From Candidatus Peregrinibacteria bacterium (GTDB lineage Bacteria; Patescibacteriota; Gracilibacteria; UBA1369; LOWO2-01-FULL-3), in the NCBI GenBank assembly GCA_018655275.1, contig JABIJZ010000002.1, forward strand, positions 235,748-299,747: DNA of 64,000 nt, given 5' to 3'. This document shows positions 10,501 through 18,030 of this stretch, piece after piece. The stretch's first letter is position 1; each line of letters begins with the position of its first letter. The notes under the pieces were generated by a model. That model worked only from the letters and a program-made list of their open reading frames with translations. It made no database searches and was not told the DNA's origin. The translations under genes and the position numbers were made by a program.

Positions 10501-11772
10501 CAAAGGCTGAGTAAATCCAATCAAAATTGGTTGATTAATAGACGCAAAATCAGAGAATTCTGGCGGATTCGAAAAAGTTCTATGAGGCTTCCCTCCATCA
10601 CTCATACCATCCTCCCCACCCATAGGACCAAACATACAACTCCCCTCATACAACGTAATATTTTGATTTGTTAGAGCACCCCCATTAACATTCACAAACA
10701 AAGCCTCTTCACAATAGCCACTTTTCACCGCATGGAATTCGTACATACCAGCAGGCGTATTCTCACTAAAAACTCCGCTACCATTCGTTGCATTTCCAGG
10801 GACAGCAACCCCAGCAATATACACAAAAGCACTGGCAATACCAGAACCATCCTCGTCAACAATAGTCCCTGAAACAGCATAAGTCGTACCCAAAGAGACA
10901 GTGTTGATAGTAACAGCTGCCGCAGCCGCTTGCTCAGCAGTAGAGCTATCAGCCATATCCACATCTGCATCCTCGGTGAAATATCTAACATTTCCAGCCT
11001 TATCAGTAGCTTTCAAATAATATTTAAACTCTCTGTTGTATATAGTAGGTGTTTGGAATTGAATCAAATCATCTGTACCAGAAACCAAAGTTCCTGAAAC
11101 AACATCAGTAACAACACCAGCAGTAGTGCCATCATAATACATCTGGACAGCAGCTCCATCAGTACCAGCAAGAAATTCTGCAGTAGTAGTTTGCTCATCA
11201 AAAATTGAAGCATAAACAGTCACCGGAGCAACAGACGCATAACCATAGGCAGTCGTGTGATGAATAGACGGAGACTCCGTATCCTCACCTCCTGCGTCAG
11301 AAGTTATCGTTGCAGCAGCAGAACAAGCAAAAGTGCTATTTTCAGCAGCTATAACATAAACACAAGCCTTGTAAGAGACAGCTCCATCAAATACAGTTCC
11401 CTCAGAATCCGCATCATAGTACTGAGGCAAAGTCACACCAGTCATAGCAAAAGTACCATCATAAAATACATCCATACAACCCCAACCTCCATCACAGGTA
11501 GGAAAATGAACATTCTCGTCAAGATCCATGACCACAGAATCGGGTACAATATAAACACTAGTTCCATCATACCCAACAGGCTCTTCCCCAGAGACACTCC
11601 ATCCAATTGTAAAATCACGACCATCTATACCAAAATTACTATCACTATCAACCAAAGTAACACTGTCCACACTGACAGCCGAAGCCATTGGAGCCAGCCC
11701 AGTAACCACAAACAGCCCAAAAACAACTGCCGTGATTGAGAGTAAACTTAAGAACTTTTTAAAACTTTTCAT
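4522..11772 (-). CDS. Giant secreted surface protein with Ig-like, CarboxypepD_reg-like and SLH domains
   Basis: This is a 2416-residue protein with a Sec signal peptide (MKSFKKFLSLLS, hydrophobic core, cleavage near ASA-V32). Repeated bacterial Ig-like (Big_5-type) modules near residues 404, 544, 666 and 771 carry phrases such as 'FGFSESMDPASIDSSTVTF'. Several carboxypeptidase-regulatory-like beta-sandwiches (ISGTV.D..G.... type) lie near 296, 1315, 1414, 1506, 1677 and 1770. A Thr-Pro linker (TPTPTPTPTPT then G6, about 2010-2025) precedes a beta-rich region and three C-terminal SLH modules (about 2222-2416; 'FKDIVGHWA', 'FWDVDVDEWYG', 'FSDVGEAWYTDYV'). SLH modules anchor proteins to cell-wall polymers, so this is likely a major S-layer or adhesin protein. 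It is transcribed alone, against its neighbours. The boundaries are estimates. Confidence 0.88.
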   Translation of the reverse strand: MKSFKKFLSLLSITAVVFGLFVVTGLAPMASAVSVDSVTLVDSDSNFGIDGRDFTIGWSVSGEEPVGYDGTSVYIVPDSVVMDLDENVHFPTCDGGWGCMDVFYDGTFAMTGVTLPQYYDADSEGTVFDGAVSYKACVYVIAAENSTFACSAAATITSDAGGEDTESPSIHHTTAYGYASVAPVTVYASIFDEQTTTAEFLAGTDGAAVQMYYDGTTAGVVTDVVSGTLVSGTDDLIQFQTPTIYNREFKYYLKATDKAGNVRYFTEDADVDMADSSTAEQAAAAAVTINTVSLGTTYAVSGTIVDEDGSGIASAFVYIAGVAVPGNATNGSGVFSENTPAGMYEFHAVKSGYCEEALFVNVNGGALTNQNITLYEGSCMFGPMGGEDGMSDGGKPHRTFSNPPEFSDFASINQPILIGFTQPLDPGIVNDTDPTDADDVVYLTTDDGTTKIDGTVLYCEDNTTGGCSNLFDGDENVIMFIPTSNLTPETWYTLVVTGGVRSEIGQSIEGNRPGGGVELNFGVAGAAVTTESMGADYGSGEYTPPYVESMFPTSWGGVAPPNTNIVVGFNDQMDSSTVTTSTVKLFKMNNDGSDTQIASSGSMDVNGRILTITPASNLAAGEYEVRVLGSVANVRGVPMRGEEFAISDSFVGFFEVGGSADSTAPSIYAPIADGNTGIPVNEVFNFGFSESMDPASIDSSTVTFRQGSTSKAADVEYNAGDNSVFIIPNNVMFIGTSYTITFSTGVTDLAGNAVAETSYTFTTASAGDSLAPAVIDARCDDYRCAVFFSEPMNFDRESAAGYANSVLKPANWNLSKNGGTSVDISGASFVYESRENKLEIKGISGLVANDTFVVVANAAVKDASGNAMDSQSDGWAGPVEDSSETYGGFGGDMMFGPPMMGGAMTGEFKDEGFGGHTGEDMFFGNANMAFPFNQMAGQDCNVFQVRFVPNMQMQAGDFISITFPDGTDIENVIQDEHSPFAKDFNEFADGVLTFDADWGGDGIQADTSANKVYVKLAVTGTPPTDEPITIDLSGITNPVRPKKTSGGGGYEVEVSVIRGDATVATLDDFAPYFIMEGGDNTIDVNVYAGSQSSPDNVAGEVFLFGGGPSGPMDKNLTLTNGSISAVNGTSATKVTYSNLVDGCYFLGTDSYINLGEYDYFGRNFPEPICVGGGETVVENMILEAASGEDVENLTIKLAGLADFGGADIGIFVGGPNGGFDKTLEGVGVPNANGYDITLSSSGFWFIEIGEAFMKGPSAGMPEPLPGMAPEPAMLMANDVGADEFTLEGEHLGPNVVLTESDGDYTLTFTFVAADKAITGTVTDGTTGLANVEVFLHGPGGRPVHTETDREGAFSMNIAEYGPYELGVVKHGLNPRFEHIEVQPGGDDAGSDPDIIFRGQLVSGPHPLELKLKKPDYYISGKLLDVNSNPMAGVPVESIDSYGNFVPAMRPSGADGSYTVFVDAGTWTVRGMLPPEKTDSCGTLSKEVVVVDANKTNQNVSESAGTCVSISGTVSAGGSNLSYAPMFVEAWDVANDRPSGNFFRPSGTNGSGGYEVNVPANDTYRIGTWDPAYGEVSVTQVVVTSDIASLNIGGDLTFEDVTFAFTGGTTDMEAIVEVNKVGDKHIRESEYVSDLSSSLVLSKPSGTYNYFVDVFGLGTFSGTVETGATATVDLSTTTRVTLSGNITDDDGDTLTGALITVKDTDTGVIQTTTTDSSGDYSLKVATGTYNVSTSLAGYIPADAPADLELTADAAYNFGTDEDRLPLTEAAATISGTVYESDGSTPASDGFVFAENTDGTIVTASIDPQDGTYSLPVSDDDWTVKGVAPRHAKTELEADVTVSGSSATGQNLTLTADATKTSSTGSGALAANTGGSINDTDNTGIKLTAGSGVLDGGSGNVTVSMEKTFTAPETTLFTPLCDAAYGVSATSSTSTIKTLKGNAELQLDYQEFVDDDCWPDDVEESDLKLAYFDTDSGDWSLVEGGFVVDPANNAVTGQVNHFTDFSLVYSPSVTPTPTPTPTPTPTGGGGGGSLSIRSSAVVEASLDEAFELSENVYTESYFVEEGGVVGEALALMAAGGEVSASLRAETEVTDAEGDVYIGEIPVPVVVEVEVVAPEGLTVVGEVYEFGAADTDLYFSKNVTLQFPVPEDTAETAEISVYYLDEELGEWVLTENEGELVKDADDNLLVEVKVDHFTKYAVMGDPDTFEPVYEEVVITVDEYEPTSPFKDIVGHWAAIYIDDMYGEGVLDGKDLYTYEPDAYVSRAHVAKVAVDLMGFKVLKPFQIGADPFWDVDVDEWYGRYVHAAKQHGFAFEYSNGAFKPNNYATRAEALRMLLGAAKVDVEGTIYTLNFSDVGEAWYTDYVKYAAKYNIVSGYTDGTFRPNGTLSRAELAVMASKLLEKYSGDLLGIVFDLLKM

Positions 11773-11790
11773 AAGAGATAAAGTTAAATT

Positions 11791-11821
11791 ATTATAAATA
11801 TATAAATTAAAGCACTTTCAA
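11791..11821 (-). promoter_or_regulatory. Promoter of the SLH surface-protein gene
   Basis: On the minus strand TTGAAA (11816-11821) is followed after 19 bases by TATAAT (11791-11796), in a very AT-rich stretch just upstream of ATG 11772. The consensus -10 is strong and the spacer is slightly long. There is no clear Shine-Dalgarno sequence before the start. Confidence 0.55.
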
Positions 11822-11827
11822 TTCTGA

Positions 11828-11854
11828 AGGATATCCTAATCTGTAGAACAGATT
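11828..11854. promoter_or_regulatory. Two palindromes upstream of the SLH gene promoter
   Basis: AGGATATCCT (11828-11837) is directly followed by AATCTGT-AGA-ACAGATT (11838-11854), a perfect 7+7 inverted repeat with a 3-base centre. They lie just upstream of the -35 of the SLH gene, where an activator or repressor could bind. No protein is identified, so the function is inferred only from position and symmetry. Confidence 0.4.
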
Positions 11855-11928
11855 CAACAAACTACTGGTGACATATTGTCAATCGATTTCTTCCCAAACC
11901 ATATACGCCCCGCGAAAACAAATAACCC

Positions 11929-11956
11929 TTCACAAATCCCTCAAATAAGCTAAAAT
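11929..11956 (+). promoter_or_regulatory. Promoter of cysteine-rich paralogue 4, nearly leaderless
   Basis: TTCACA (11929-11934), a 16-base spacer and TAAAAT (11951-11956) stand 8 bases before ATG 11965. Transcription would begin at or within a few bases of the start codon. Confidence 0.5.
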
Positions 11957-11964
11957 TCAAGCTA

Positions 11965-13638
11965 ATGGACACAGAAAAAACTATAAAAACTCCACCCTGC
12001 CGAACTTGCAAACAAAATTTCGAAATCACAGACCGTGATATAGCTTTTTACAAAAAAATCGAAGCACCCGAGCCAAAAGACTGCTACCACTGCCGCCAAC
12101 GCCGACGCCAATCATACAGAAACGAACGCCACCTCTACAAAGATACTTGCGACCTTTGCAAAAAATCAATCATCTCAATCTACTCAGAAGACAAGACTTT
12201 CCCCGTATACTGCAGTGATTGCTGGTTTGGAGACGGCTGGGACAGAATGGACTACGGCCAAGACTACGACCCCTCTCGAAGTTTCTTCGACCAATGGAAT
12301 GACCTCTGGAAAAAAGTCCCAAAACTCGGCCTCCTCACCCTGGGCCAGATGGAAAACTCAGACTACACCCATGACGCCATCCGCCTAACAAACTGCTACC
12401 TCATCTTCGACGGCGAACAAGCAAAAGACTGCATGTACGGAGAAACATTCTACCTCACAAAAGACTGCGCTGACTTCCTTTTCTTAATGAAATCCGAACT
12501 CTGCTACGAATGTACAAATTGCAACGACTGCTACAACCTCAACTACTCCCAATTCTGCAACAACTGCAACGAATCCGCATTCCTCCAAGACTGTACAGGC
12601 TGTCAAAATTGCCTAGGTTGCGTAAACAGACACCGCGCCAAATTCGAAATTTTCAACAAACAATACTCCGAAGAAGAATACAACGAAAAGATCAAACAAT
12701 ACGGACTTCACGACTACAACAATATCCAGAAATTCAAACAAGAATTCAAAAAATTCGTCCAATCCCAACCAAAAAAATCCACACGAGGCCTCCAAAACGA
12801 AAACATCACCGGCGACAACATCCACAACTCAAAAGACACATTCTACAGCTTTGATTGCGCAGATCTCCGCGATTGCAAATACATGACAAACTGCGTCATG
12901 AAATCCAACGATTGTATGGACGTAGACATCTGGGGAGGCATGGACCGCTGCTACAACTGCGAATGCGTAGGAGAAGGAGCCCAAAACATAATCGCCTGCT
13001 ACTACGTCGCCTTCAACGTCAGAGACTGTTACCACTCAGCATTTTGCATGAAAAGTAATCACGACCTCCTTGGCTGCGTTGCCCTAATCCACAAACACCA
13101 CTGCATCCTAAACAAACAATACTCCGAAGAAGAATACACAAAACTTTTCGCCCAAATCAAAGCCCAAATGCAAAAATCAGGAGAATGGATGGAATTTTTC
13201 CCAATCCAAACCTCAGCCTTCAAATACAACGAAACCGTCGCCCAAGAATATTTCCCAATCACAAAAGAACAAGCCGCAAAATGGAAAATCCCTTGGCAAG
13301 AAAAAGATCCAGCCAAGTACAAACCAGTCGACTTCACTCCCCCAGACACAATCGCCGAAACAGACGACTCAATCCTCAAGCAAATCCTCGGCTGCGAAAC
13401 ATGTGGCAAAAACTACAGACTCGTCTCCCAAGAACTAGACTTATACAGAAAGAAAAACATTCCAGTCCCCCATCAATGCAGCGACTGCCGCCACACCGCA
13501 AGAATGCAACTACGAAACCCACGCTTCCTATATAAGCGCAAATGCAGCAAATCCGGAGAAGACCTCGAAACAACAATCTCCCCAAAAAGACCCGAAGCAA
13601 TCCTCAGTCCAGAGGAGTTTGTTAAAGAGTTCTTTTAA
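11965..13638 (+). CDS. Cysteine-rich zinc-ribbon repeat protein (paralogue 4)
   Basis: This 557-residue protein starting at ATG 11965 is the only paralogue here with a canonical start and full length in view. The N-terminal ribbon has CRTC (12-15), CYHCR, CDLC and the 'YCSDCWFGDGWD' pair. Cys block 1 ends FNKQYSEEEYNEK and block 2 (DCKYMTNC ... CYNCECVGEGAQN ... LLGC) ends LNKQYSEEEYTKL. A 'GEWMEFFP' tail and an 'EYFPITKEQAAKW' helix follow. The C-terminus repeats the ribbon start (CETCGKNY ... CSDCRH) but its later cysteine pairs are changed ('CSKSGEDL', then no cysteine). The function is unknown; structural metal binding is likely from the pairs. It is separated from paralogues 1-3 by the SLH gene and has its own promoter. 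It ends 2 bases from a convergent gene. Confidence 0.85.
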   Translation: MDTEKTIKTPPCRTCKQNFEITDRDIAFYKKIEAPEPKDCYHCRQRRRQSYRNERHLYKDTCDLCKKSIISIYSEDKTFPVYCSDCWFGDGWDRMDYGQDYDPSRSFFDQWNDLWKKVPKLGLLTLGQMENSDYTHDAIRLTNCYLIFDGEQAKDCMYGETFYLTKDCADFLFLMKSELCYECTNCNDCYNLNYSQFCNNCNESAFLQDCTGCQNCLGCVNRHRAKFEIFNKQYSEEEYNEKIKQYGLHDYNNIQKFKQEFKKFVQSQPKKSTRGLQNENITGDNIHNSKDTFYSFDCADLRDCKYMTNCVMKSNDCMDVDIWGGMDRCYNCECVGEGAQNIIACYYVAFNVRDCYHSAFCMKSNHDLLGCVALIHKHHCILNKQYSEEEYTKLFAQIKAQMQKSGEWMEFFPIQTSAFKYNETVAQEYFPITKEQAAKWKIPWQEKDPAKYKPVDFTPPDTIAETDDSILKQILGCETCGKNYRLVSQELDLYRKKNIPVPHQCSDCRHTARMQLRNPRFLYKRKCSKSGEDLETTISPKRPEAILSPEEFVKEFF

Positions 13639-13640
13639 GT

Positions 13641-14102
13641 CTACACACCATCATCACTTTCAATTCGCTTCCAAGCCTCTATCAACATATTGAAACGCCT
13701 CCATACCTCATCAGGCCTAACATAAGAGTTGGTATAAATGGTAAAATCACAGCCACGATTATCGTCATCATCATATGTCTTGTAACCACAGACTTCGAAC
13801 AACTGACGCGCAAAATTGAGGTTAAGGTTCTTAACAAGAATGCTGACACAAGAACTCAAAAGAGAAGCAGGTGAATCAACCATCCCGCCTTCATCCTCAC
13901 ACAACTCAGAAACATGATAATCAGCAGAATGCAAACCCAAAGCCGTGCGCAAAGAATGAAAAACCTTCGCACGCACTTCTTTCGGGATATGACTAACTAA
14001 ATCTTCCGCAAATTGAGCATTCAAATTCCTGTACGATTCTTCAAAAGTTCTCTCAAGAACAAACCCAGCATTATTACCTGTCACACCTTCAGCATCACCC
14101 AT
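13641..14102 (-). CDS. Hypothetical protein, 153 residues
   Basis: I do not recognise this protein. I chose ATG 14102 (MGDAEGVTGNNAGFVLERTF) because a purine-rich AAAGG sits 7 bases upstream and the 14 residues before it in the longer frame look like AT-rich leader. It is soluble, mixed charge and helical, with an N-terminal helix pair (ESYRNLNAQFAEDLVSHIPK) and a C-terminal part with 'YDDDDNRGCDF' and 'VWRRFNMLIEAWKRIE'. There are no membrane segments or catalytic motif. It converges on paralogue 4 with a 2-base gap and diverges from trmD. Confidence 0.6.
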   Translation of the reverse strand: MGDAEGVTGNNAGFVLERTFEESYRNLNAQFAEDLVSHIPKEVRAKVFHSLRTALGLHSADYHVSELCEDEGGMVDSPASLLSSCVSILVKNLNLNFARQLFEVCGYKTYDDDDNRGCDFTIYTNSYVRPDEVWRRFNMLIEAWKRIESDDGV

Positions 14103-14154
14103 TTTATTGCCTTTAAAAATTATAAAAGGATAAAAAGATAACAAATTTTCCGCA

Positions 14155-14183
14155 ATGACTCAATACATTTTTTAAGTTATAAT
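14155..14183 (+). promoter_or_regulatory. trmD promoter
   Basis: ATGACT (14155-14160), a 17-base spacer and consensus TATAAT (14178-14183) precede ATG 14207. The predicted start of transcription is near 14190, giving a leader of about 17 bases. Confidence 0.62.
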
Positions 14184-14206
14184 TCAAACAGCTATTAAAT
14201 CCAACC

Positions 14207-14893
14207 ATGCGATTCGACATCCTTACAATTTTTCCAGAAATTTTCGACTCATATCTAAATGAGAGCATCATCAAACGCGCCCGCAAAGAACGCATCATCG
14301 ATATATACATACACGACATCAGGAAATTCTCCGAAGACAAACACAAAAAAGTCGACGACAAACCTTTCGGAGGAGGCCCAGGCATGTTGATGACACCCCA
14401 ACCTATATATGACGCACTTTTCCAAGTCCGCAAATTCAACCGAGGACCAGTGGTCTTCCTAAGCCCAGACGGAAAAATCATCACTCAACGCCTTGCAGAA
14501 AAATTCGCAAAACGACTACTCAAAGACGCCCGCAAAGACAAACCAGGAAAACCACAGACGGGATTAATCCTCCTCTGTGGCAGATATGAAGGCATCGATC
14601 AACGCATCCGCGACAACTTCGTAGACGAAGAACTATCTATCGGCAAATACGTCCTCACAGGAGGCGAACTCCCAGCAATGGTAGTTCTAGACGTAATCAG
14701 CCGCCTGATCCCAGGAGTACTTGGCCACGACGAATCAGCCGAAGAAGAAAGCTACTCAAAAGCATTGAAAAGAAAAAAAGAATATCCACAATACACAAGA
14801 CCAGCAAACTTCATGGGCCACGAAGTCCCAGATGTTTTGACCTCAGGCCACCACGAACAAATAAAAGAGTGGAAGATGAAAAAAATCAAATAA
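14207..14893 (+). CDS. trmD: tRNA (guanine-N1-)-methyltransferase TrmD
   Basis: This 228-residue SPOUT-family enzyme uses S-adenosylmethionine to methylate G37 of tRNAs with G36, preventing +1 frameshifting. Visible motifs are the N-terminal MRFDILTIFPEIFDSYLNES, 'DDKPFGGGPGMLM' and the trefoil-knot SAM site 'LLCGRYEGIDQRI ... EELSIGKYVLTGGELPAMV', then 'VLGHDESAEEESY' and 'YTRPANFMGHEVPDVLTSGHH'. The length is typical. It is the first gene of a + strand run (ATPase, DUF167, rsmA), but a 60-base gap with a hairpin separates it from the ATPase gene. RsmA in the same run is also an RNA methyltransferase that uses SAM. Confidence 0.96.
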   Translation: MRFDILTIFPEIFDSYLNESIIKRARKERIIDIYIHDIRKFSEDKHKKVDDKPFGGGPGMLMTPQPIYDALFQVRKFNRGPVVFLSPDGKIITQRLAEKFAKRLLKDARKDKPGKPQTGLILLCGRYEGIDQRIRDNFVDEELSIGKYVLTGGELPAMVVLDVISRLIPGVLGHDESAEEESYSKALKRKKEYPQYTRPANFMGHEVPDVLTSGHHEQIKEWKMKKIK

Positions 14894-14895
14894 CA

Positions 14896-14923
14896 GTTAC
14901 AGGAAACGAAGCGATCCTGTAAC
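14896..14923. repeat. Hairpin with 14-base loop (element A)
   Basis: GTTACAG (14896-14902) pairs with CTGTAAC (14917-14923) around a 14-base loop that begins GAAACGAAG. It lies 3 bases after trmD. No T-run follows on either strand, so it is not an obvious terminator. A hairpin of the same geometry and related loop lies after the tRNA gene (37096-37123). Confidence 0.5.
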
Positions 14924-14953
14924 CTGCAGCCCTTACAATAAAACCTTCACCTA

Positions 14954-17713
14954 ATGCACAGAAAAAAACTCGACAAAATATACGAAGAATTCAACTCAAC
15001 CCCCGAAGGGCTCTCAACAAACAAGGCAGACAGCCAATTAAAAGAATTCGGTTTCAATTTAATCCACACAAAAAAGCGAAAAAAATGGATATTTGAATTC
15101 GCAAAAGAATTCCTCGACCTCATGGTCATCATCCTTCTAGTTGCCAGCATCCTCGCATATTTATTTGGCGAAAAAACAGACGCAATCGTAATCTTCACAA
15201 TACTATTAATAAACACAGTAGTTAGCTTCTTCCAAAAATACAGAGCTGAAAAAGCAATCGAAGCCCTCCAAAACCTCACAAGCCCCCACGCAAAAGTAAT
15301 AAGAGGAGGCAACACTCTGGACATCCCCGCACAATACGTAGTCCCAGGCGATATAATAATTCTCAGCACAGGAGACAAAATCCCAGCCGACGCCCGCATA
15401 ATAGAAGCCTCAGCCCTCGAATGCGACGAATCAATTCTTACCGGCGAATCACACCCCATCGCAAAAAACCAAACCACACTCCGCGGCAAATTTCTCCCAA
15501 AAATCGAACATTCAAATTCAGTATTCATGGGAACAACAATCACCCACGGCTCAGGCAAAGCCTTAGTCTTTGCAACTGGAACAAGAACCGAGCTCGGAAA
15601 AATCGCAAACCTCACAATCACAACAAAACAAGACCCCTCTCCCTTACAAAAAGAGCTCAAACGGATCGGAATCTTCATCGCAGCAATCACGCTCATCCTA
15701 TCAGCAATCCTATTCTTAGTTGGATACTTCTACCAAGCAAAACCATTCATAGACAATCTGCTCTTCACGGTCTCGGTAGCAGTAGCAGCAGTCCCTGAAG
15801 GACTTCCAGCTACAATCACAATAGCACTAGCTCTCGGCGTCCAACGCCTCGCAAAAAAGAAAGCAATAATGAAACAGCTTTCCTCAGTAGAAACTCTGGG
15901 GTCAACAACAACCATACTCTCAGACAAAACAGGAACCCTCACAAAAAACGAAATGACCATCCGCGAAGTCTTCTTTAATAATTTAGAGGCAGAAGTCGAA
16001 GGAGTTGGATACGCACCCGAAGGCAAAATCACAATCAAAACCGCCGGAGGCAAAGAGCTCACAGTCAACGGAATCAAAACAACCAACAAAAAGATCTTCT
16101 CAACATTAGAGCTCCTTGCAACAACAGGCGCCCTTTGCAACGAAGCAAAAATCACAAAAGAATCTCGCAACAAATACAAACTCATAGGCGACCCAACTGA
16201 AGGAGCAATCATCAGCTTCGTCCAAAAAGCAGGATTCAACACAGATAAAATCGAAAACTCATACTCACTTTTAGAAAAGATCCCGTTCGATTCAGAACGA
16301 AAAAGAATGTCCGTAATAGTCAAAGACCTTCAATCACGAGAAATCTTCACCCTCACAAAAGGCGCACCACAAAACGTCCTTGAACGATGCACCCGAATAA
16401 TGATCAACGGCCAAAAGATCGACCTCACCAAACAAATGCGCCAGATGTTAATAAGGAAAATGGAAAACATGGCAGGCCGCGCACTACGCGTCATCGCCCT
16501 CGCATATAAGGAAATGCCAACAAAAGAAAAAGACAAATACACCGAAGCAGCAGCAGAAAACAACCTCGTCTTCCTCGGATTAGTCGGCATGATCGACCCA
16601 CCAAGAGATGAAGTCAAAGAAGCCATAGCTCTAACAAAACAAGCAGGCATCCGCACATATGTAGTAACAGGCGACCACGGCCTCACAGCCACCGCCATCG
16701 CAAAACAAATAGGACTAATAACTTCAAAAAACTCAGAAATAATCACAGGCGAAAACCTCAACAAAATCTCAGAAAAGAAACTCAAAAAACTATTAGAAGA
16801 TAAAGACAAAGAAATCATATTCGCCCGCGTCAGCCCTCAGCACAAACTAAGACTCGTCAACGCCCTCAAAGACATGGGCGAAATAGTCGCAGTCACAGGC
16901 GACGGAGTGAACGACGGCCCAGCCCTCAAACGCGCAGACATCGGCGTAGCAATGGGCATCAAAGGCACCGACGTGGCCAAAGAAGCTTCCAACATGGTCC
17001 TCACCGACGACTCCTTCGGAACAGTAGTCAAAGCCATAGAAGAAGGCCGCACCATCTACCAAAACATGAAGAAATTCATCTTCTATATATTCTCGTGCAA
17101 CATCGGCGAACTCGTAACAATTTTCATAGCGATCATAGTCTCCATCCCAGCACCCCTCACGGCAGTTCTCATTCTATCGGTAAACGTCGGAACAGACTTA
17201 TTCCCAGCACTTGCCCTAGGTGTAGAAAGCCCTGAAAAAGACATAATGAACGCCCCTCCACGAAACCCAAAGAAACGCATGCTATCACTTCCATTCATAG
17301 CAAGATTCGCATACATAGGATCAATCATCGGAGCTGTCGTACTAGGCGTATTCGTATGGAATTTATATCGCCACGGATGGATGTGGGGTGACTCAATCAA
17401 CACACTCGAGCCAGCATACATCAAGTCCGTCACAATGGCTTTCGCCACACTAGTCATGATCCAATTAATCAACGCATACAACGCACGAAGCGAACACAAC
17501 TCTGTCTTCTCTCGCGCCCTATTCACAAACGGCTACCTCTTCGGCGCAGTACTGCTTTCGCTCACATTATTAGTCGCAAGTACCGAATTCCCAGTCACCC
17601 AAGCTTACCTCAAAATCACAAACCTCAACTCAACCGAATGGCTAATCGTATTCCTTTCATCACTCATGGTATTAGTCGCTGAAGAACTAAGAAAACTTTT
17701 TGTAAGAACCTAG
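14954..17713 (+). CDS. P-type cation-transporting ATPase (P2 group)
   Basis: This 919-residue membrane pump has an N-terminal cation-ATPase domain, actuator motif TGES (about 162), the phosphorylation site DKTGTLT (Asp about 324), an ATP-binding 'KGAPQNVLERC' region, and hinge motifs TGDHG and 'GDGVNDGPALK' (about 648). Transmembrane helix 4 has 'AVPEGLP' and helix 6 'SVNVGTDLFPALALG', both typical of P2 ATPases (Ca2+ or Na+/K+-like). About ten hydrophobic helices are visible. The ion cannot be fixed by eye: PEGL suits Ca2+ pumps, while the 'GTDLFPALALG' helix resembles both Ca2+ and Na+ types. It is followed after 4 bases by the DUF167 gene and is likely co-transcribed with it and rsmA. Confidence 0.93.
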   Translation: MHRKKLDKIYEEFNSTPEGLSTNKADSQLKEFGFNLIHTKKRKKWIFEFAKEFLDLMVIILLVASILAYLFGEKTDAIVIFTILLINTVVSFFQKYRAEKAIEALQNLTSPHAKVIRGGNTLDIPAQYVVPGDIIILSTGDKIPADARIIEASALECDESILTGESHPIAKNQTTLRGKFLPKIEHSNSVFMGTTITHGSGKALVFATGTRTELGKIANLTITTKQDPSPLQKELKRIGIFIAAITLILSAILFLVGYFYQAKPFIDNLLFTVSVAVAAVPEGLPATITIALALGVQRLAKKKAIMKQLSSVETLGSTTTILSDKTGTLTKNEMTIREVFFNNLEAEVEGVGYAPEGKITIKTAGGKELTVNGIKTTNKKIFSTLELLATTGALCNEAKITKESRNKYKLIGDPTEGAIISFVQKAGFNTDKIENSYSLLEKIPFDSERKRMSVIVKDLQSREIFTLTKGAPQNVLERCTRIMINGQKIDLTKQMRQMLIRKMENMAGRALRVIALAYKEMPTKEKDKYTEAAAENNLVFLGLVGMIDPPRDEVKEAIALTKQAGIRTYVVTGDHGLTATAIAKQIGLITSKNSEIITGENLNKISEKKLKKLLEDKDKEIIFARVSPQHKLRLVNALKDMGEIVAVTGDGVNDGPALKRADIGVAMGIKGTDVAKEASNMVLTDDSFGTVVKAIEEGRTIYQNMKKFIFYIFSCNIGELVTIFIAIIVSIPAPLTAVLILSVNVGTDLFPALALGVESPEKDIMNAPPRNPKKRMLSLPFIARFAYIGSIIGAVVLGVFVWNLYRHGWMWGDSINTLEPAYIKSVTMAFATLVMIQLINAYNARSEHNSVFSRALFTNGYLFGAVLLSLTLLVASTEFPVTQAYLKITNLNSTEWLIVFLSSLMVLVAEELRKLFVRT

Positions 17714-17717
17714 TTCA

Positions 17718-18020
17718 ATGAAAAATTCCACTTCCACTTCAGCCAAAACCCTCCCCAAACTCTCCCCAGGCACAAACTACCTGAGAGTAAAAGTTTCACC
17801 AAAAAGACCAAAGACCGAACTCACAGAAATCTTAGAAGAACAAACCGACGAAGGCCCAGCCCTCACATACAAAATCCGCATCAAAGCAGCCCCCGAAAAA
17901 AGCCTCGCCAACAAAGAACTCATCCGCTTCCTCAGCAAAGAACTCAACATCCCCAAAAACCAAATCTCAATCCTGAGTGGCAAAACCGATCAGTTGAAAC
18001 TGATAAAAATTACGAACTAA
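17718..18020 (+). CDS. DUF167 / YggU family protein
   Basis: This 100-residue small alpha/beta protein has the family pattern 'LRVKVSPKRPKTEL' followed by 'YKIRIKAAPEKSLANKELIR', 'FLSKELNIP' and 'ISILSGKTDQLKLIKI'. The N-terminal 20 residues are Ser/Thr/Pro-rich and outside the usual core. The family is conserved but has no established biochemical role. It starts 4 bases after the ATPase stop and ends 10 bases before rsmA, so it is probably translated from the same mRNA. Confidence 0.85.
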   Translation: MKNSTSTSAKTLPKLSPGTNYLRVKVSPKRPKTELTEILEEQTDEGPALTYKIRIKAAPEKSLANKELIRFLSKELNIPKNQISILSGKTDQLKLIKITN

Positions 18021-18030
18021 TCAAAACCAA

